From Hypericum androsaemum (taxonomy: Eukaryota > Streptophyta > Magnoliopsida > Malpighiales > Hypericaceae), in assembly GCA_963995505.1 (NCBI GenBank), contig OZ023182.1, positions 9,106,707-9,170,706 of the forward strand: a DNA stretch of 64,000 nt, read 5' to 3'. A program made the position numbers and the translations under genes. The notes below the pieces were generated by a model that had not been told where the DNA came from, searched no databases, and worked only from the letters and a program-made list of their open reading frames with translations. Shown here piece by piece: positions 45,888 to 56,405 of the stretch; the first letter of the stretch is position 1; every line of letters starts with the position of its first letter.

Positions 45888-47029
45888 TAATTACCAACAA
45901 TTCTTCCAATCTAAATTCTGAAATAGTGCAAGAATCCAAAGTGTAAAACATATTTCGCCTGAACTCACACGGCTCACCTCCTTCTGGATAGCGAACGCAC
46001 ATGTTGTGTTGTTTTTTTTTAAAGGGATGCACATGTTGTGTTGTTAATGGCGGAAATTGTAAAGGAAAAGTGAACAGACTAATTAGTACTGTGTTGCTCA
46101 GAAACTAGTGCCAAATTAGTGCAATTTGTCACTGTCACGAGATACACGACATCACCATGTTTTATTTCCATTTCTGTCGTCCAATTCCAGCCCGAATTGC
46201 AAAGCAACATGTCTTTTGTGAAGCTAGCCATCCGACGTGCCATCAAACGCTTCGATGATGGATAACTAATGTTTGTTACAACTTAATGATAACATTCCGG
46301 TTAAATCATGCTCGATGAAAATTCAACATAATGAATTTTATAAATAATGCTCGATCAAACTTTGATTTATAATTTTAATTGATAATCAGATAGTGAGATT
46401 TTACTTTTTAGGGGAAAAAACACCTCTCTGTTCGCTCTACTGTTTTTTGCACGGTATTAGAAAGTATAAAACGTATGCCATATAGCAATAGTTAAAATTC
46501 AGGAAAAAATAGTTTAAGTGAAAGTGGATCGAGGACCGATCCATTAGAAAAGGAAAGGGGGTCATGTTTATTTGTTACTTTATTAATTTTAGAACAAAAA
46601 CCAAACCCTTTTAACAACAATCAATCTTTGACGGAGTTCATCTATTTAGTAAGAATTTTTTGTTCAATCCCTACAAAGAAAAAAAGGAACTTGTAAAATC
46701 GACCACGAAAAATATCAAAATTTTCACCGGAAAAAAATTCTCTGCCAAGCTTTACACGGGGTTTACATAATAATGACAAAATTGGATAGAGACAGGGACA
46801 GCTCCGAGAGCCAAAAAAAACCAGAACATTAATTTGGGAAATTCAAATTAAAAAGGAAAGAAAGGGATTGGAGGAGACAATTGGAAGAAGATTTTTTTTA
46901 GCCCTTTAACTATATAAAAAGAGCACAGTGAAAAGAGCAAAATAGTTCGACTTCACCTTGGAGAAGAAAAGCACAAAATTAGAACGGAGGGGTAAAAATA
47001 AAGCACAAAATTAATTACTAGCTAGGTAA
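45888..47029. other. 3' flank of the ERF gene, no other gene
   Basis: AT-rich single-copy-looking DNA. On the - strand AATAAA lies at 46571-46566, about 460 bp past the ERF stop, and is one candidate poly(A) signal. A CTATATAAAA box on the + strand near 46909 has no convincing ORF behind it. Confidence 0.4.
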
Positions 47030-47653
47030 TTAATATTCCCATAATAAACCCTGGCCACCGAAGAAGAAGCTGTTGGTGGCACTAGAAGCGCCGTCGACGG
47101 AGTAGTGGCAGTCACCGGACCAGCAGGGCCACGTGTCGTCTTCGGCGAAGACGACGAGCTCGGGGAAGTCGTAGTAGGTGGGCCCCAGGATGGGAAGCTC
47201 GACGATCTCCCCGAGCTCCTCCTCTTCCTCGGAGGAGAAGGACGAGGTGGAGGAGGAGAGCGTCATGGTGGGGTCCATGTGGGCGGCGCGGGTGGCGGCA
47301 GCCTGGACGTCGCGTGGGGAGGAGGAGGCGGGGCGGGGGAAGTAGGGAGCGAGGTCGGGGAAGTTGAGAATTGCTGAGGGGCCCTTGATGGTGATGGCGG
47401 CGACGTCGTGGGCCCGGGCGGCCATCTCCGGCGTCGGGAAAGTCCCGAGCCAAATGCGCGACTTCTTCCTCGGCTCCCTTATCTCCGATACCCACTTCCC
47501 CCAGCTCCTCATCCTCACCCCACGGTACACCGGGTGCTTGTCATTTTTCTTCGGGGAGTCGTCGTCGTCCCCCCGAATACGCTTGGGCGGCGCCGGCGCC
47601 GGCGATGACGTGAAGGAGTTGGAGATGGATTGCTTCTGATCATCAGCTCCCAT
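47030..47653 (-). CDS. AP2/ERF transcription factor, DREB subfamily (TINY/ERF034-like group)
   Basis: An intact, intron-less 207-codon gene, as usual for this family. Nuclear DNA-binding regulators of this type recognise DRE/CRT or GCC-like elements. Residues 43-100 form one AP2 domain: [19 protein letters not shown], then [18 protein letters not shown] and ILNFPDLA. Val55 in GKWV is the DREB-type residue. A short basic stretch (PKRIRGDD, residues 23-30) precedes it. The C-terminal half is Ser-rich, then acidic ([13 protein letters not shown], about 148-160), consistent with activation, and ends LLWEY, a tail shared by group A-4/III proteins. The start gives a normal-length N-terminus. GC is much higher than in the surroundings. 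The exact orthologue is not decided. It is the only host gene I would call functional here. Confidence 0.93.
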   Translation of the reverse strand: MGADDQKQSISNSFTSSPAPAPPKRIRGDDDDSPKKNDKHPVYRGVRMRSWGKWVSEIREPRKKSRIWLGTFPTPEMAARAHDVAAITIKGPSAILNFPDLAPYFPRPASSSPRDVQAAATRAAHMDPTMTLSSSTSSFSSEEEEELGEIVELPILGPTYYDFPELVVFAEDDTWPCWSGDCHYSVDGASSATNSFFFGGQGLLWEY

Positions 47654-48245
47654 GTAGGCAATTAAGTAAGTGAGGACCTCACAATTGGCAAGTGTGTGGA
47701 TATGTAGTTGGTTGGATATTTATGGCGTTATGCGACTTTTGGATGTTACTATAAGTAGGAAGAGCAGAATTGGAGAACCTTATACAAGGACACTAATCAA
47801 CTAATCGACTCGAAACTAAATTAGTTGACAGATAACGCATACCATACCGGGGGTTTCGGGTACGGGATATGATCAGCTTGAAAGTTATATTTGATCAAAT
47901 GGAGTGGGAAGGGCTTTCTGTCATTTCTGGAAGGCTCTTGCCTTCACTTATAGGGGTTTGATGAGAGAGAGAGAGAGAGGGGGTAATTGAGAGAGAGGGA
48001 CCCAGAAGAGAAATGGGTCACCCTGGTAGGGGTCCCTTTCTCCAGCACCACGCAACCCCAATTAAGACTGATCGTTTTTTTACCTTTTCTTCTGTGCTTA
48101 TGCTCGCTCACTAGGAGCAGTGAGCTGTAGTAAATAATAAGACAAAGCAAGAGGGTTCGTATGCAAGAGACTGATAGGGAATTGCACTTGTACTTTGTGC
48201 ATATGTGGAATGATTTTGAGTGAGAAATGAAAAAGAATTACTAGG
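47654..48245 (-). promoter_or_regulatory. Upstream region of the ERF gene
   Basis: On the - strand a TATA-like CATAAATATCC (about 47724-47714) lies roughly 65 bp before the ATG, and CTTATAGT (near 47752) is an alternative. A CT/GA tract (47963-47979, with a second near 47989-47999) lies about 320 bp upstream; such tracts are common in plant promoters. No ORF of note. The region ends at a TRIM-like element. Confidence 0.45.
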
Positions 48246-48600
48246 TTAAAGTTTCATACCAGAGAGAAACTTACATTTGAAGTAGTAAATATGTTTTGAC
48301 TTGTTTAAAAGTGTGAATAATGAACTTAATATTTTGGGTACGATATGAAAATTCATATATGATATCAGAGCCAATTGCTCTAACGATATCATAGTCTGTT
48401 GTGCTCGCACGGCTCCCGTTTGAAAGCACGAGAGGCAGCATAAAGTCCGTACAAACTTCAGCTCGATAGACTTCGTTTGAGGGGCGTGTTGGAAAGAATC
48501 CGATATTGAAAATGGCAAGATAGATGAGGTTGTTTATAAATGTTGAAGATTCACTAACTCGTTGCCTTAAAATTTTGGGTAGAATATAAAAATTCTTATA
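48246..48600 (+). mobile_element. TRIM-like miniature LTR retrotransposon upstream of the ERF gene
   Basis: A right repeat (48487-48600) starts TGTTGGAAAGAATCC and ends with AAAATTTTGGGTAGAATATAAAAATTC. A left copy (about 48246-48360) ends with the related AATATTTTGGGTACGATATGAAAATTC. Just after the left repeat is TGATATCAGAGCC, a Met-tRNA primer site. Just before the right repeat is GAGGGGCG, a purine tract. The interior (about 125 bp) is non-coding. This layout is that of plant TRIMs, which have repeats of 100-250 bp and need enzymes from elsewhere. The repeats are diverged, so it is old. The outer edges are approximate. Confidence 0.6.
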
Positions 48601-49660
48601 ATTATTAGATCATTCATAATATTAAAATATCACCCTTTTTTATAGATGTATATTTCCCCAATGAATAATACAATGATCAAAATTTATATATAATCGAAAT
48701 TTTAAAACAGAAGTTTTATAGCTTTTATATTGAGCCGAGAAACTTTTCGCTTTCAACCATGAATTCTCCAACGATACTGGCCAAAATTAGGAACTTTGGC
48801 TAAATTATCAAATGACCGCGTTTTCTCTCTTTTCTCATTGGTGGCTATGGCCTGTAATTTAATTAATCTTTCTAATTGCGTTGTTCCAGCCTTGTTTCAA
48901 CGACTTTAGGACTTGGGCCCTTATCCGTTCCTAGTCGACATTGCTCATCAAACCCTCCGACGCGGAATCGCCCAAAACTAAGAATTTGAATTCTTAACCA
49001 TGAGAAAATCTACTCGCTTATTTCTCCTCTGAAATTGCAAAACTTCATCTGGCAGCGAAAAATCTGCAGGTACTCTTATAAAAAAATTCTGACAGAATAA
49101 AGTGAGTTTGACCAATTCTCCTTTATAAGGTCAAGTGTCTTTGTCTAAGCGTCCCATAATTATGCAAGCATTCAATCAGAGGCTAATCTTCTATTTCGGA
49201 CTTTTAGTTTTGTAAACATTTAACTACTAAAATAATTATCGCATAATGCGTGTGCCCTTCTCTCCATAATATGAAATCCATTATTGGTTACAACTTGTTA
49301 TTTCGGCCAAAATGTAAGTGCATAAAATTTAATTATGTTTTCGGTTTATTAAAGAAATTGCAACATAATAATATCACAGCAAGATGAATCTGTAAGTCTT
49401 GAACCAATTTTCATGCTGATGCGGGTAGAATGTCCAATGAACTTTGATTTATGGTTCATTCGTTTGAGATGATGCATATTGGAAATTTTTCGAAAGGTAA
49501 ATTGTTACACCATGACACATGTTAGGGTTTGAACACTGGACCTCTTAAATATTTACAACGTTATGTGCCGTTGGATTACAAGCTTTTTGGGTGCATATTA
49601 GAATATAAATCTTACATAGCAAAATCAAGTTTGATGTTAGATATATGTTACTTTATGTTG
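48601..49660. other. Intergenic, no gene recognised
   Basis: AT-rich DNA with short frames only. It ends at the left LTR of Copia element 2. Confidence 0.4.
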
Positions 49661-50260
49661 TGTTCGGAGGGTTCGGTGTACTTGATTAGGATCTACGGCA
49701 GTCGAGGCAAGTGTTGGACACTTTCTCCGTAAGACGAGATTGCCTCGTATATTTCAGTGCGGTACGGGCTACGGCAATCGTCCCCAAGATACAACGACTG
49801 TTCGGGCGTTTCCAAGAACGTTGCACACGTATCTCGAAACTTTCGGACGAACTCTTATATACCCAGAACTTTCGGACGGACTTTTTGTAAGTGAAAAACG
49901 GGGGAGAGGAGAAGACAACAATGCTTATGGAATGCACTTGTTGCTGGGATGATTTGCAAATGAGGGGGAGATGCCTATTTATAGGCGCTGGAAGAGTGGC
50001 AGGCAGGCACTCCGAAGGGGCACGAGGCACTTCCGAAGAGATGCGACTCAGGCAGGCAGCCAGATCGCTCGTGGCCCTTCGGAGATGTCCCTTCGCTAGG
50101 CAGACAGGCTGGCTGCGCTCGTGGCCCTTTGGTGGCATTCTGGATCCTTCCAAGTGCGTCCAGACTTTGCTGGCACTCCTTCACAAGGGATCTCGCAACC
50201 CTTCGGCCGTCTGGAAGTCTCCAGGACGTTCCAGCCCTTCGTGCCTCTTCGGTGGCCATC

Positions 50261-51008
50261 TGATATGAATCCCGTGAGGAACTCGCACCAACTCGGACCG
50301 TCTACTCTAGGATGATGGTTGATCTTGACCCGTCGCTTTGCGCCTGGCACCGAACCTCAGTGTTGGTTAACTTTGACCCGTAGCAATGGTGAGAACGCGA
50401 ACCTTGATCTTGAATCGAATACGCCACAAACGGAGATGGAAATTCCGTTTGATAAGTACAAACGCCCTAGCTAAGCAATCCAGCGCACAAGGACAACCAG
50501 AGTATCAAATCTCACGAATTTTCTTATGCCAAAAAGTGATCCCTTTATTGAATTTGTGGCCCTCCTTATATAGAGGTTAAAACTGACCTGGATAGACTCC
50601 AAAGTCAACAAGATAAGTTTTGAAGAGCTCCAAACTTATCATACTGCTTAAACTAGTTCTAAAAACGAATGTTTATCCTAAGAATTGAAAAACACAATCA
50701 TTATCCAACATTATCCACTATTGGATAACTCTTATTCCTAAAACGTTATAAAAAGTTTGGATAACTCTTATTCCTAAAAAGTAGGAATCTTGGTTCTACT
50801 CCTTAAGGCTTCCAAAACAACTCCAATCACGTGCATGGGCTTTGCATGGACGTCCACGGGCTTACACGAACTGGTTGTAGTCCAAATCCCTTGAAGTAAT
50901 CCGTTGAGCTCAGCTTGAAGTGTCTTTGCTCTTGCTCTTGTGATTGGTCCAAGTGAAACTCGAACTGGTTGTGGGTCTTATAGCTCCATAGTGGACGTGT
51001 TCACATCA
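50261..51008 (-). repeat. 3' LTR of the orphan-ORF element
   Basis: 748 bp, the same length as its partner. It starts right after the CCATC duplication. The orphan ORF runs about ten codons into it, to a stop at 50978-50980. Confidence 0.95.
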
Positions 51009-51919
51009 TTCCCACCCTCTTGAAAAGGATTTGCCCTCAAATCCTTGCATCCGTCATGCTTTTGCCAACTCACAACAATGCTGGTGCAAGATGAACTCTT
51101 TGAACGTCGTGGCTGCACGTGATACCTTCCTTTCCAACAGAACAAGTACTTCGATCTTAAAGAATCTGAAGTCATCTCCAACTCGAAAGCAAAAGCCCTA
51201 CTAATCCATTTAAGCCTTTCTTTGAACTTCAAACTATTCCAGATGTTGATCAACGATGAACCTCCAACATAATTAAACTCGTCCACACCTAAGAAGTCAA
51301 TATGTTCAACATATAAATCAGGAGACATGTAAGATATGGGTTGGACATCTTCCTTGTCAACTAAAACAACAAGTTCTTCTTGTTCACCATCAATAGCAAT
51401 TAAGCACTTCTTCATATGAACAACATCCACCAATTCTGATTCATTGAACAAATCTCTCAAGTAAAGAAGTGACATGGCATGGTCATCAAAACATTCTCCA
51501 TCGAACAAGTCAATAGAATATTCACCAAATTCCTCCCATGTCAAAACCTCTTCTTCAACAATCACTTCAGGTGTAACCTCCAAATCGTCAGAACTACATA
51601 CCTTCCCCTCAATGTCGTGCTTAGTGTTAATGGTGTTCTCCCTCTTTCCATTGACTTCTCCAACAAAATTAGCTCCTGAATTCTTCTCATCTTTGACCCT
51701 CATCCTCCTTTGTTGAATTTGTCTTCCGCTACAGACATTAGGAACATCATGTATCCTCTCTTGTTTGCACACTATCCGGTCCACCTTTTCGCTGAGCTTC
51801 TTGACCTCCGTTCTCATTATATGCCTCATCCCACTAAGAAGGGCGTCCATAAACGTATGTGGATCACCAACCAATGGTGCAACACCTTCAAAGGATCTTC
51901 TTGAGTAGTTATAAGACAT
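50978..51919 (-). CDS. Intact 313-codon ORF of unknown function in a non-autonomous LTR element
   Basis: The ATG at 51919 lies about 260 nt after the 5' LTR. The frame is open to 50978, inside the 3' LTR. The N-terminus has DPHTFMDALLSGMRHIMRTE followed by VKKLSEKVDRIVCKQERI, a likely short coiled coil. The middle is acidic (EVIVEEEVLTWEEFGEYSID). The end, DLRANPFQEGGND, resembles the last residues of many plant Gypsy pol proteins, where the purine tract is read as coding. No zinc knuckle, protease, integrase or RT motif is seen, so it is not a usual gag by motif. It may be a diverged gag-like protein or an acquired gene. The near-identical LTRs and open frame suggest it was intact when last mobilised. 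Confidence 0.6.
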   Translation of the reverse strand: MSYNYSRRSFEGVAPLVGDPHTFMDALLSGMRHIMRTEVKKLSEKVDRIVCKQERIHDVPNVCSGRQIQQRRMRVKDEKNSGANFVGEVNGKRENTINTKHDIEGKVCSSDDLEVTPEVIVEEEVLTWEEFGEYSIDLFDGECFDDHAMSLLYLRDLFNESELVDVVHMKKCLIAIDGEQEELVVLVDKEDVQPISYMSPDLYVEHIDFLGVDEFNYVGGSSLINIWNSLKFKERLKWISRAFAFELEMTSDSLRSKYLFCWKGRYHVQPRRSKSSSCTSIVVSWQKHDGCKDLRANPFQEGGNDVNTSTMEL

Positions 51920-52159
51920 TCTTGCAGATTCTCTTTTTTTCTACTTTCAACTTTTCTTTTCTTTTTGATTTTTTTTTCAGCCTTCTTTCTTCTTCTTTTC
52001 TTGGCTGCCTTCTTCTCTATCTTTCTTTTTTTTCGGAATTTTTTTGCCTCTTTTTTTTATTTTTTTTTCTTTCTCCAACAGAGAATACAATAAGAATAGC
52101 GAACGAAAAACTAATGATAAAAAAAACGAAATTTAAAGATAGATGATCTGAAGTAGAAC

Positions 52160-52176
52160 CTAAGCTCTGATACCAA
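52160..52176 (-). other. Primer-binding site of the orphan-ORF element
   Basis: On the - strand TTGGTATCAGAGC lies two bases inside the 5' LTR border, complementary to initiator Met tRNA, as for most plant LTR elements. Confidence 0.85.
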
Positions 52177-52177
52177 A

Positions 52178-52925
52178 TGATATGAATCTCGTGAGGAACT
52201 CGCACCAACTCGGACCGTCTACTCTAGGATAATGGTTGATCTTGACCCGTCGCTTTGCGCCTTGCACCGAACCTCAGTGTTGGTTAACTTTGACCCGTAG
52301 CAATGGTGAGAACGCGAACCTTGATCTTGAATCGAATACGCCACAAACGGAGATGGAAATTCCGTTTGATAAGTACAAACGCCCTAGCTAAGCAATCCAG
52401 CGCACAAGGACAACCAGAGTATCAAATCTCACGAATTTTCTTATGCCAAAAAGTGATCCCTTTATTGAATTCGTGGCCCTCCTTATATAGAGGTTAAAAC
52501 TGACCTGGATAGACTCCAAAGTCAACAAGATAAGTTTTGAAGAGCTCCAAACTTATCATACTGCTTAAACTAGTTCTAAAAACGAATGTTTATCCTAAGA
52601 ATTGAAAAACACAATCATTATCCAACATTATCCACTATTGGATAACTCTTATTCCTAAAAAGTTATAAAAAGTTTGGATAACTCTTATTCCTAAAAAGTA
52701 GGAATCTTGGTTCTACTCCTTAAGGCTTCCAAAACAACTCCAATCACGTGCATGGGCTTTGCATGGACGTCCACGGGCTTACACGAACTGGTTGTAGTCC
52801 AAATCCCTTGAAATAATCCGTTGAGCTCAGCTTGAAGTGTCTTTGCTCTTGCTCTTGTGATTGGTCCAAGTGGAACTCGAACTGGTTGTGGGTCTTGTAG
52901 CTCCATAGTGGACGTGTTCACATCA
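52178..52925 (-). repeat. 5' LTR of the orphan-ORF element
   Basis: 748 bp, next to the primer-binding site. An AATAAA (+ strand TTTATT near 52462) and a TATATAAGG box (+ strand CCTTATATA near 52481) on the - strand mark a probable R region. Confidence 0.95.
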
Positions 52926-53822
52926 CCATCCAGCTCCTCGGGCAAAATACTTAAGGCTCCTCCAGCTCCTCGCGACGATGCGAAGTGCCAAGTGCGCCAC
53001 AAAGCACCCATTGCGACCTACGTCCAATACGCCATATGCACATGCGCGTGCGCGTGCTCGTGCTCGTGCTCGGATGGTGCGCAGGCAGCCTCGGTCAGCT
53101 CTTCAGGTGGAATATTTAATGTTACACCAGCTTGGAGCTTCACCTTATAAACAGGGAAAAATCCCTTGCGATTTTCGATGTGGTAATCCATTCCTCAGCT
53201 TGGACTTTCCAACTTGGGCTTTTCAGCTTGGGCCTTTCAGCTTGGTCCAAATGCATTAAATATGCATTCAAACCCAACAATCCCCCACATGAATGATGAT
53301 TAATACATGCAGACTCTAATCGAAAGTTCTGACGTGTTATTATTGCATCGAGACAGGTAGCTTGTGGCTTTGAACCTTCTCTAGTAATATGTTATCAGAT
53401 TTACTCACTGCTCGGTGAACGTGATGCCTTGAACCGTCAGCTTTTGGCGTAAACCAAGACAATAACATTTACACAATAATAACCCTAGTATATTTGTGTT
53501 CTCACGTTGTGTCCGTTTCAGCCATGGACCGTATCTTAGATTCATAAGTGTTTTTCCCATTTGAAGTGGCCTCACTTCACACTTACATAAGTGATCTCCT
53601 ATCAGGAGTATCCTGCCATACTCCACATTTATCAAGGTATAGGGATCATTAGAAGCGTAATGCTTAACCTTACCACACCTCTGCAGGTTAACACTTGGGC
53701 AGCTTCTGAGAATGAGATAGGTTCCAGGTGATTAACTGAACCCTCCACAACTTAGTTATCTCATTGAACCAAGTTTGTGGGATCTCCACTCATCTTGGTT
53801 GAGTTACCGCTATAGACGTTCT

Positions 53823-55600
53823 TTAGTGTGTGGATTTTAATCCCATTCCCCTTACTGCGTTGTACATTTGATCTCTATTGATTGCTTTCGTAAAAGGATC
53901 AGCTAAGTTATCCTTGGACTTTACGTAATTAATGGTGATCACCCCACTAGAGATCAACTGTCTAACGGTATTGTGTCTCCGACGGATATGTCGAGACTTT
54001 TCATTGTACATTGTACTTTGTGCTCTCCCGATTGCAGACATGCTATCACAATGTATCAATACGGGAGGCACCGGTTTGCTCCAGCACGGAATATCCTCTA
54101 GGAAGTTTCTGAGCCATTCAGCTTCTTCCCCAGTTTTGTCTAGTGCTATAAACTCTGACTCCATGGTGGATCGAGCTATGCATGTTTGTTTAGAGGACTT
54201 CCAAGACACAGCTCCTCCTCCTATGGTGAATACGTATCCACTCGTAGATTTGGAGTTCTTAGTGTCTGATATCCAGTTTGTGTCACTGTATCCTTCTAAT
54301 ACAACAGGATATTTAGCATAATGTATGCCATGGTTTATGGTATGTCTTAAATACTGTAAAACCCTTTCTAGAGCTAGCCAGTGATCCTTCCCTGGATTAC
54401 TTGTGAATCTACTAAGCTTACTAACTGAGTACGCAATATCGGGACGTGTGCAGTTTGTTAAATACATCAAGCTCCCGATAATTTGCGCATACCTCAGTTG
54501 AGATACTGGGTCCTCTCAATTCTTGGCTAAGTGTAGATTCAAATCTACTAGAGTCTTAACCAGAGGTTGTCAAAGGCTTCAAATTTCTTGAGCACGCTTT
54601 CCACGTAGTGGGATTGCGTCAAGATAATTTCGTCAGATTTTTTAGAGATTTTTATTCCTAGTATGACGTCTGTCAGACCCATATCTTTCATGTCAAAGTG
54701 GTCCTTTAACATGTTCTTAGTTTTCACAATAATCTTTTTATTGCTTCCCATAATTAGTAAGTCATCTACATACAGACATACAATTACGTAAGCTTCAGGT
54801 GTGCCCTTAATGTAAACACATTTATCGCACTCATTGATCTTAAATCTATTCGATAGCATTGTCCTGTCAAATTTCTCGTGCCACTGTTTCGGCGCTTGTT
54901 TTAGCCCGTATAGTGACTTGACTAGCCGACACACTTTATGCTCTTGACCGGGAGCCACAAACCCTTCAGGTTGCTCCATGTATATCTCCTCTTCTAGTTC
55001 TCTATTTAGGAAAGCTATTTTTACATCCATTTGGTGGATCTCGAGGTTATAGAGTGCCGCAACAGCTATGAGCACTCTAATTGATGTGATTCTTGTGACC
55101 GGTGAATACGTGTCAAAGAAATCATGTCCCTTCTTCTGTTTGAACCCCTTAGCTATCAATCGAGCTTTGTACTTGTCGATTGATCCATCAACTTTGTATT
55201 TCCTTTTTAGGATCCACCTGCATCCCAAAGGTTTGTAGCCCGGTGGGAGATCCACCATTTCCCATGTGTGGTTTTGCATAATGGATTCTATCTCACTATT
55301 GATAGCTTCCTTCCAGAGAGGAGCATCTGGACTGGACAATGCCTCTTGGATTGTCCTGGGTTCATCTTCTAACGCATAGGTTAGATAATCTGGACCAAAA
55401 GATTTGGTTACCTTTGTCTGTTTACTACGTCTAGGTTCATTATCTTCCTGATTTGACCCTTGCGTAGTCTCATGAGCCCTTTTCTTTGGACTTTCTTCCT
55501 TTCTTTCCTTATTAGGAAAGCTATTCTCAAAGAACGTTGCGTTCCTTGATTCTATGACCATTCCCTCGTTTATCTCAGGGTTTTCATATTTATGCACCAA
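53823..55600 (-). pseudogene. Copia reverse transcriptase and RNase H (element 2)
   Basis: RT (55600-54548): EAINSEIESIMQNHTWEMVD, GCRWILKRKYKVDGSIDKYK, QMDVKIAFLNRELEEEIYME, LVKSLYGLKQAPKQWHEKFD, and CLYVDDLLIMGSN with the catalytic DD intact near 54770. A frame break follows near 54548. RNase H (54470-53823): [55 protein letters not shown]. The frame change between RT and RNase H, and others upstream, make the polyprotein non-functional. Confidence 0.88.
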
Positions 55601-55646
55601 AAATTGATAAGCATTACTATTTTGCGCATATCCGATAAAGATGCAA

Positions 55647-56405
55647 TCAATGGTCTTGGGGTCCTATTCTCACCTGCTTAGGCTTAGGTACTTCGACCTT
55701 TGCTAGGCACCCCCACACTTTAAGGTAACCGTAGAAAGGCTTCCTTCCTTTCCATAGTTCATATGGGGTTTTATTCCTTTTCTTGTGTGGCAACTTGTTT
55801 AGAATGTGGTTAGCTGAGAGCACAGCTTCCCCCCACATGTTCTGGGGTAAGCCCGAGCTAATCAACATAGCATTCATCATCTCTTTAAGAGTTCGATTTT
55901 TGCGTTCAGCTACGCCATTCGATTGAGGTGAGTATGGAGCAGTCGTCTGATGAATAATGCCATGTTCTTGACATAGTTCACCAAACAGAGCTACATATTC
56001 TCCCCCTCGATCACTGCGAATTATTTTGATTTTCACGCTGAGTTGATTTTCAACCTCATTCTTATATCTCTTAAAGGCATCAAGAGCTTCATCTTTGCCC
56101 TTTAGGAGATATACGTAACAGTATCTCGTGCAATCATCGATAAACGTGATGAAGTATTTCTTCCCGCCTTTAGTTTGCACGTGTTTCATATCGCAAGTGT
56201 CTGTATGAATTAACTCTAAAGGTGTAGTACTTCTTTCCACCGGATGAAAAGGTGTTTTGGTCATTTTAGCCACCACACATACTTCACATTTATCAGATGG
56301 GTTGAACTCTAGATTCGGTAATAAATTTAAACTTACTAACTTTCTTAGCGAGTTTAAATTTACGTGTCCTAATCTACCATCCCATAAATTAGAACACTCG
56401 GCCAA
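55647..56405 (-). pseudogene. Copia integrase (element 2)
   Basis: A 252-codon open frame: LWDGRLGHVNLNSLRKL and CEVCVVAKMTKTPFH give the HHCC finger. LIHTDTCD, IRSDRGGEY and QSNGVAERKNRTLKEMMNAM give D, D and E. ILNKLPHKKRNKTPYELWKG then leads into the linker. The core motifs look intact. It is cut off from both neighbours by stops or frame changes, at 56405 and near 55647. Confidence 0.88.

Larger units (their letters stand above)
50261..52925 (-). mobile_element. Young non-autonomous LTR retrotransposon with one orphan ORF
   Basis: 2665 bp: LTRs of 748 bp each (50261-51008 and 52178-52925; about eight differences by eye, near 99% identical) around a 1169-bp interior. Ends TGATATGAAT...GTTCACATCA. 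The 5-bp duplication CCATC (50256-50260 and 52926-52930) is perfect. On the - strand a TTGGTATCAGAGC primer site lies next to the right LTR and an AAGAGGGTGGGAA purine tract next to the left. No protease, integrase or RT. The interior carries one uninterrupted 313-codon frame. It inserted into the LTR of Copia element 2. Confidence 0.95.
49661..53279 (-). repeat. 3' LTR of Copia element 2, split by a nested element
   Basis: It starts TGTTCGGAGGG on the + strand and ends AACCCAACA before the purine tract (TG...CA on the - strand). 49661-50260 matches 57751-58350. After the nested element the LTR resumes at 52931 with GGGCAAAATACTTAAGGCTCC, matching 58409-58430. Without the guest it is about 950 bp. 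It contains a GCGCGTGCGCGTGCTCGTGC run near 53045. Confidence 0.88.

Noticed and set aside
47105..47639. Long + strand and alternate - strand frames over the ERF gene
   Set aside because: Shadows of the GC-rich AP2/ERF coding sequence.
49686..50153. 155-codon - strand ORF with a + strand twin at 49891-50268
   Set aside because: Lies wholly inside a Copia LTR and recurs in the other LTR with changes; GC-rich LTR shadow.
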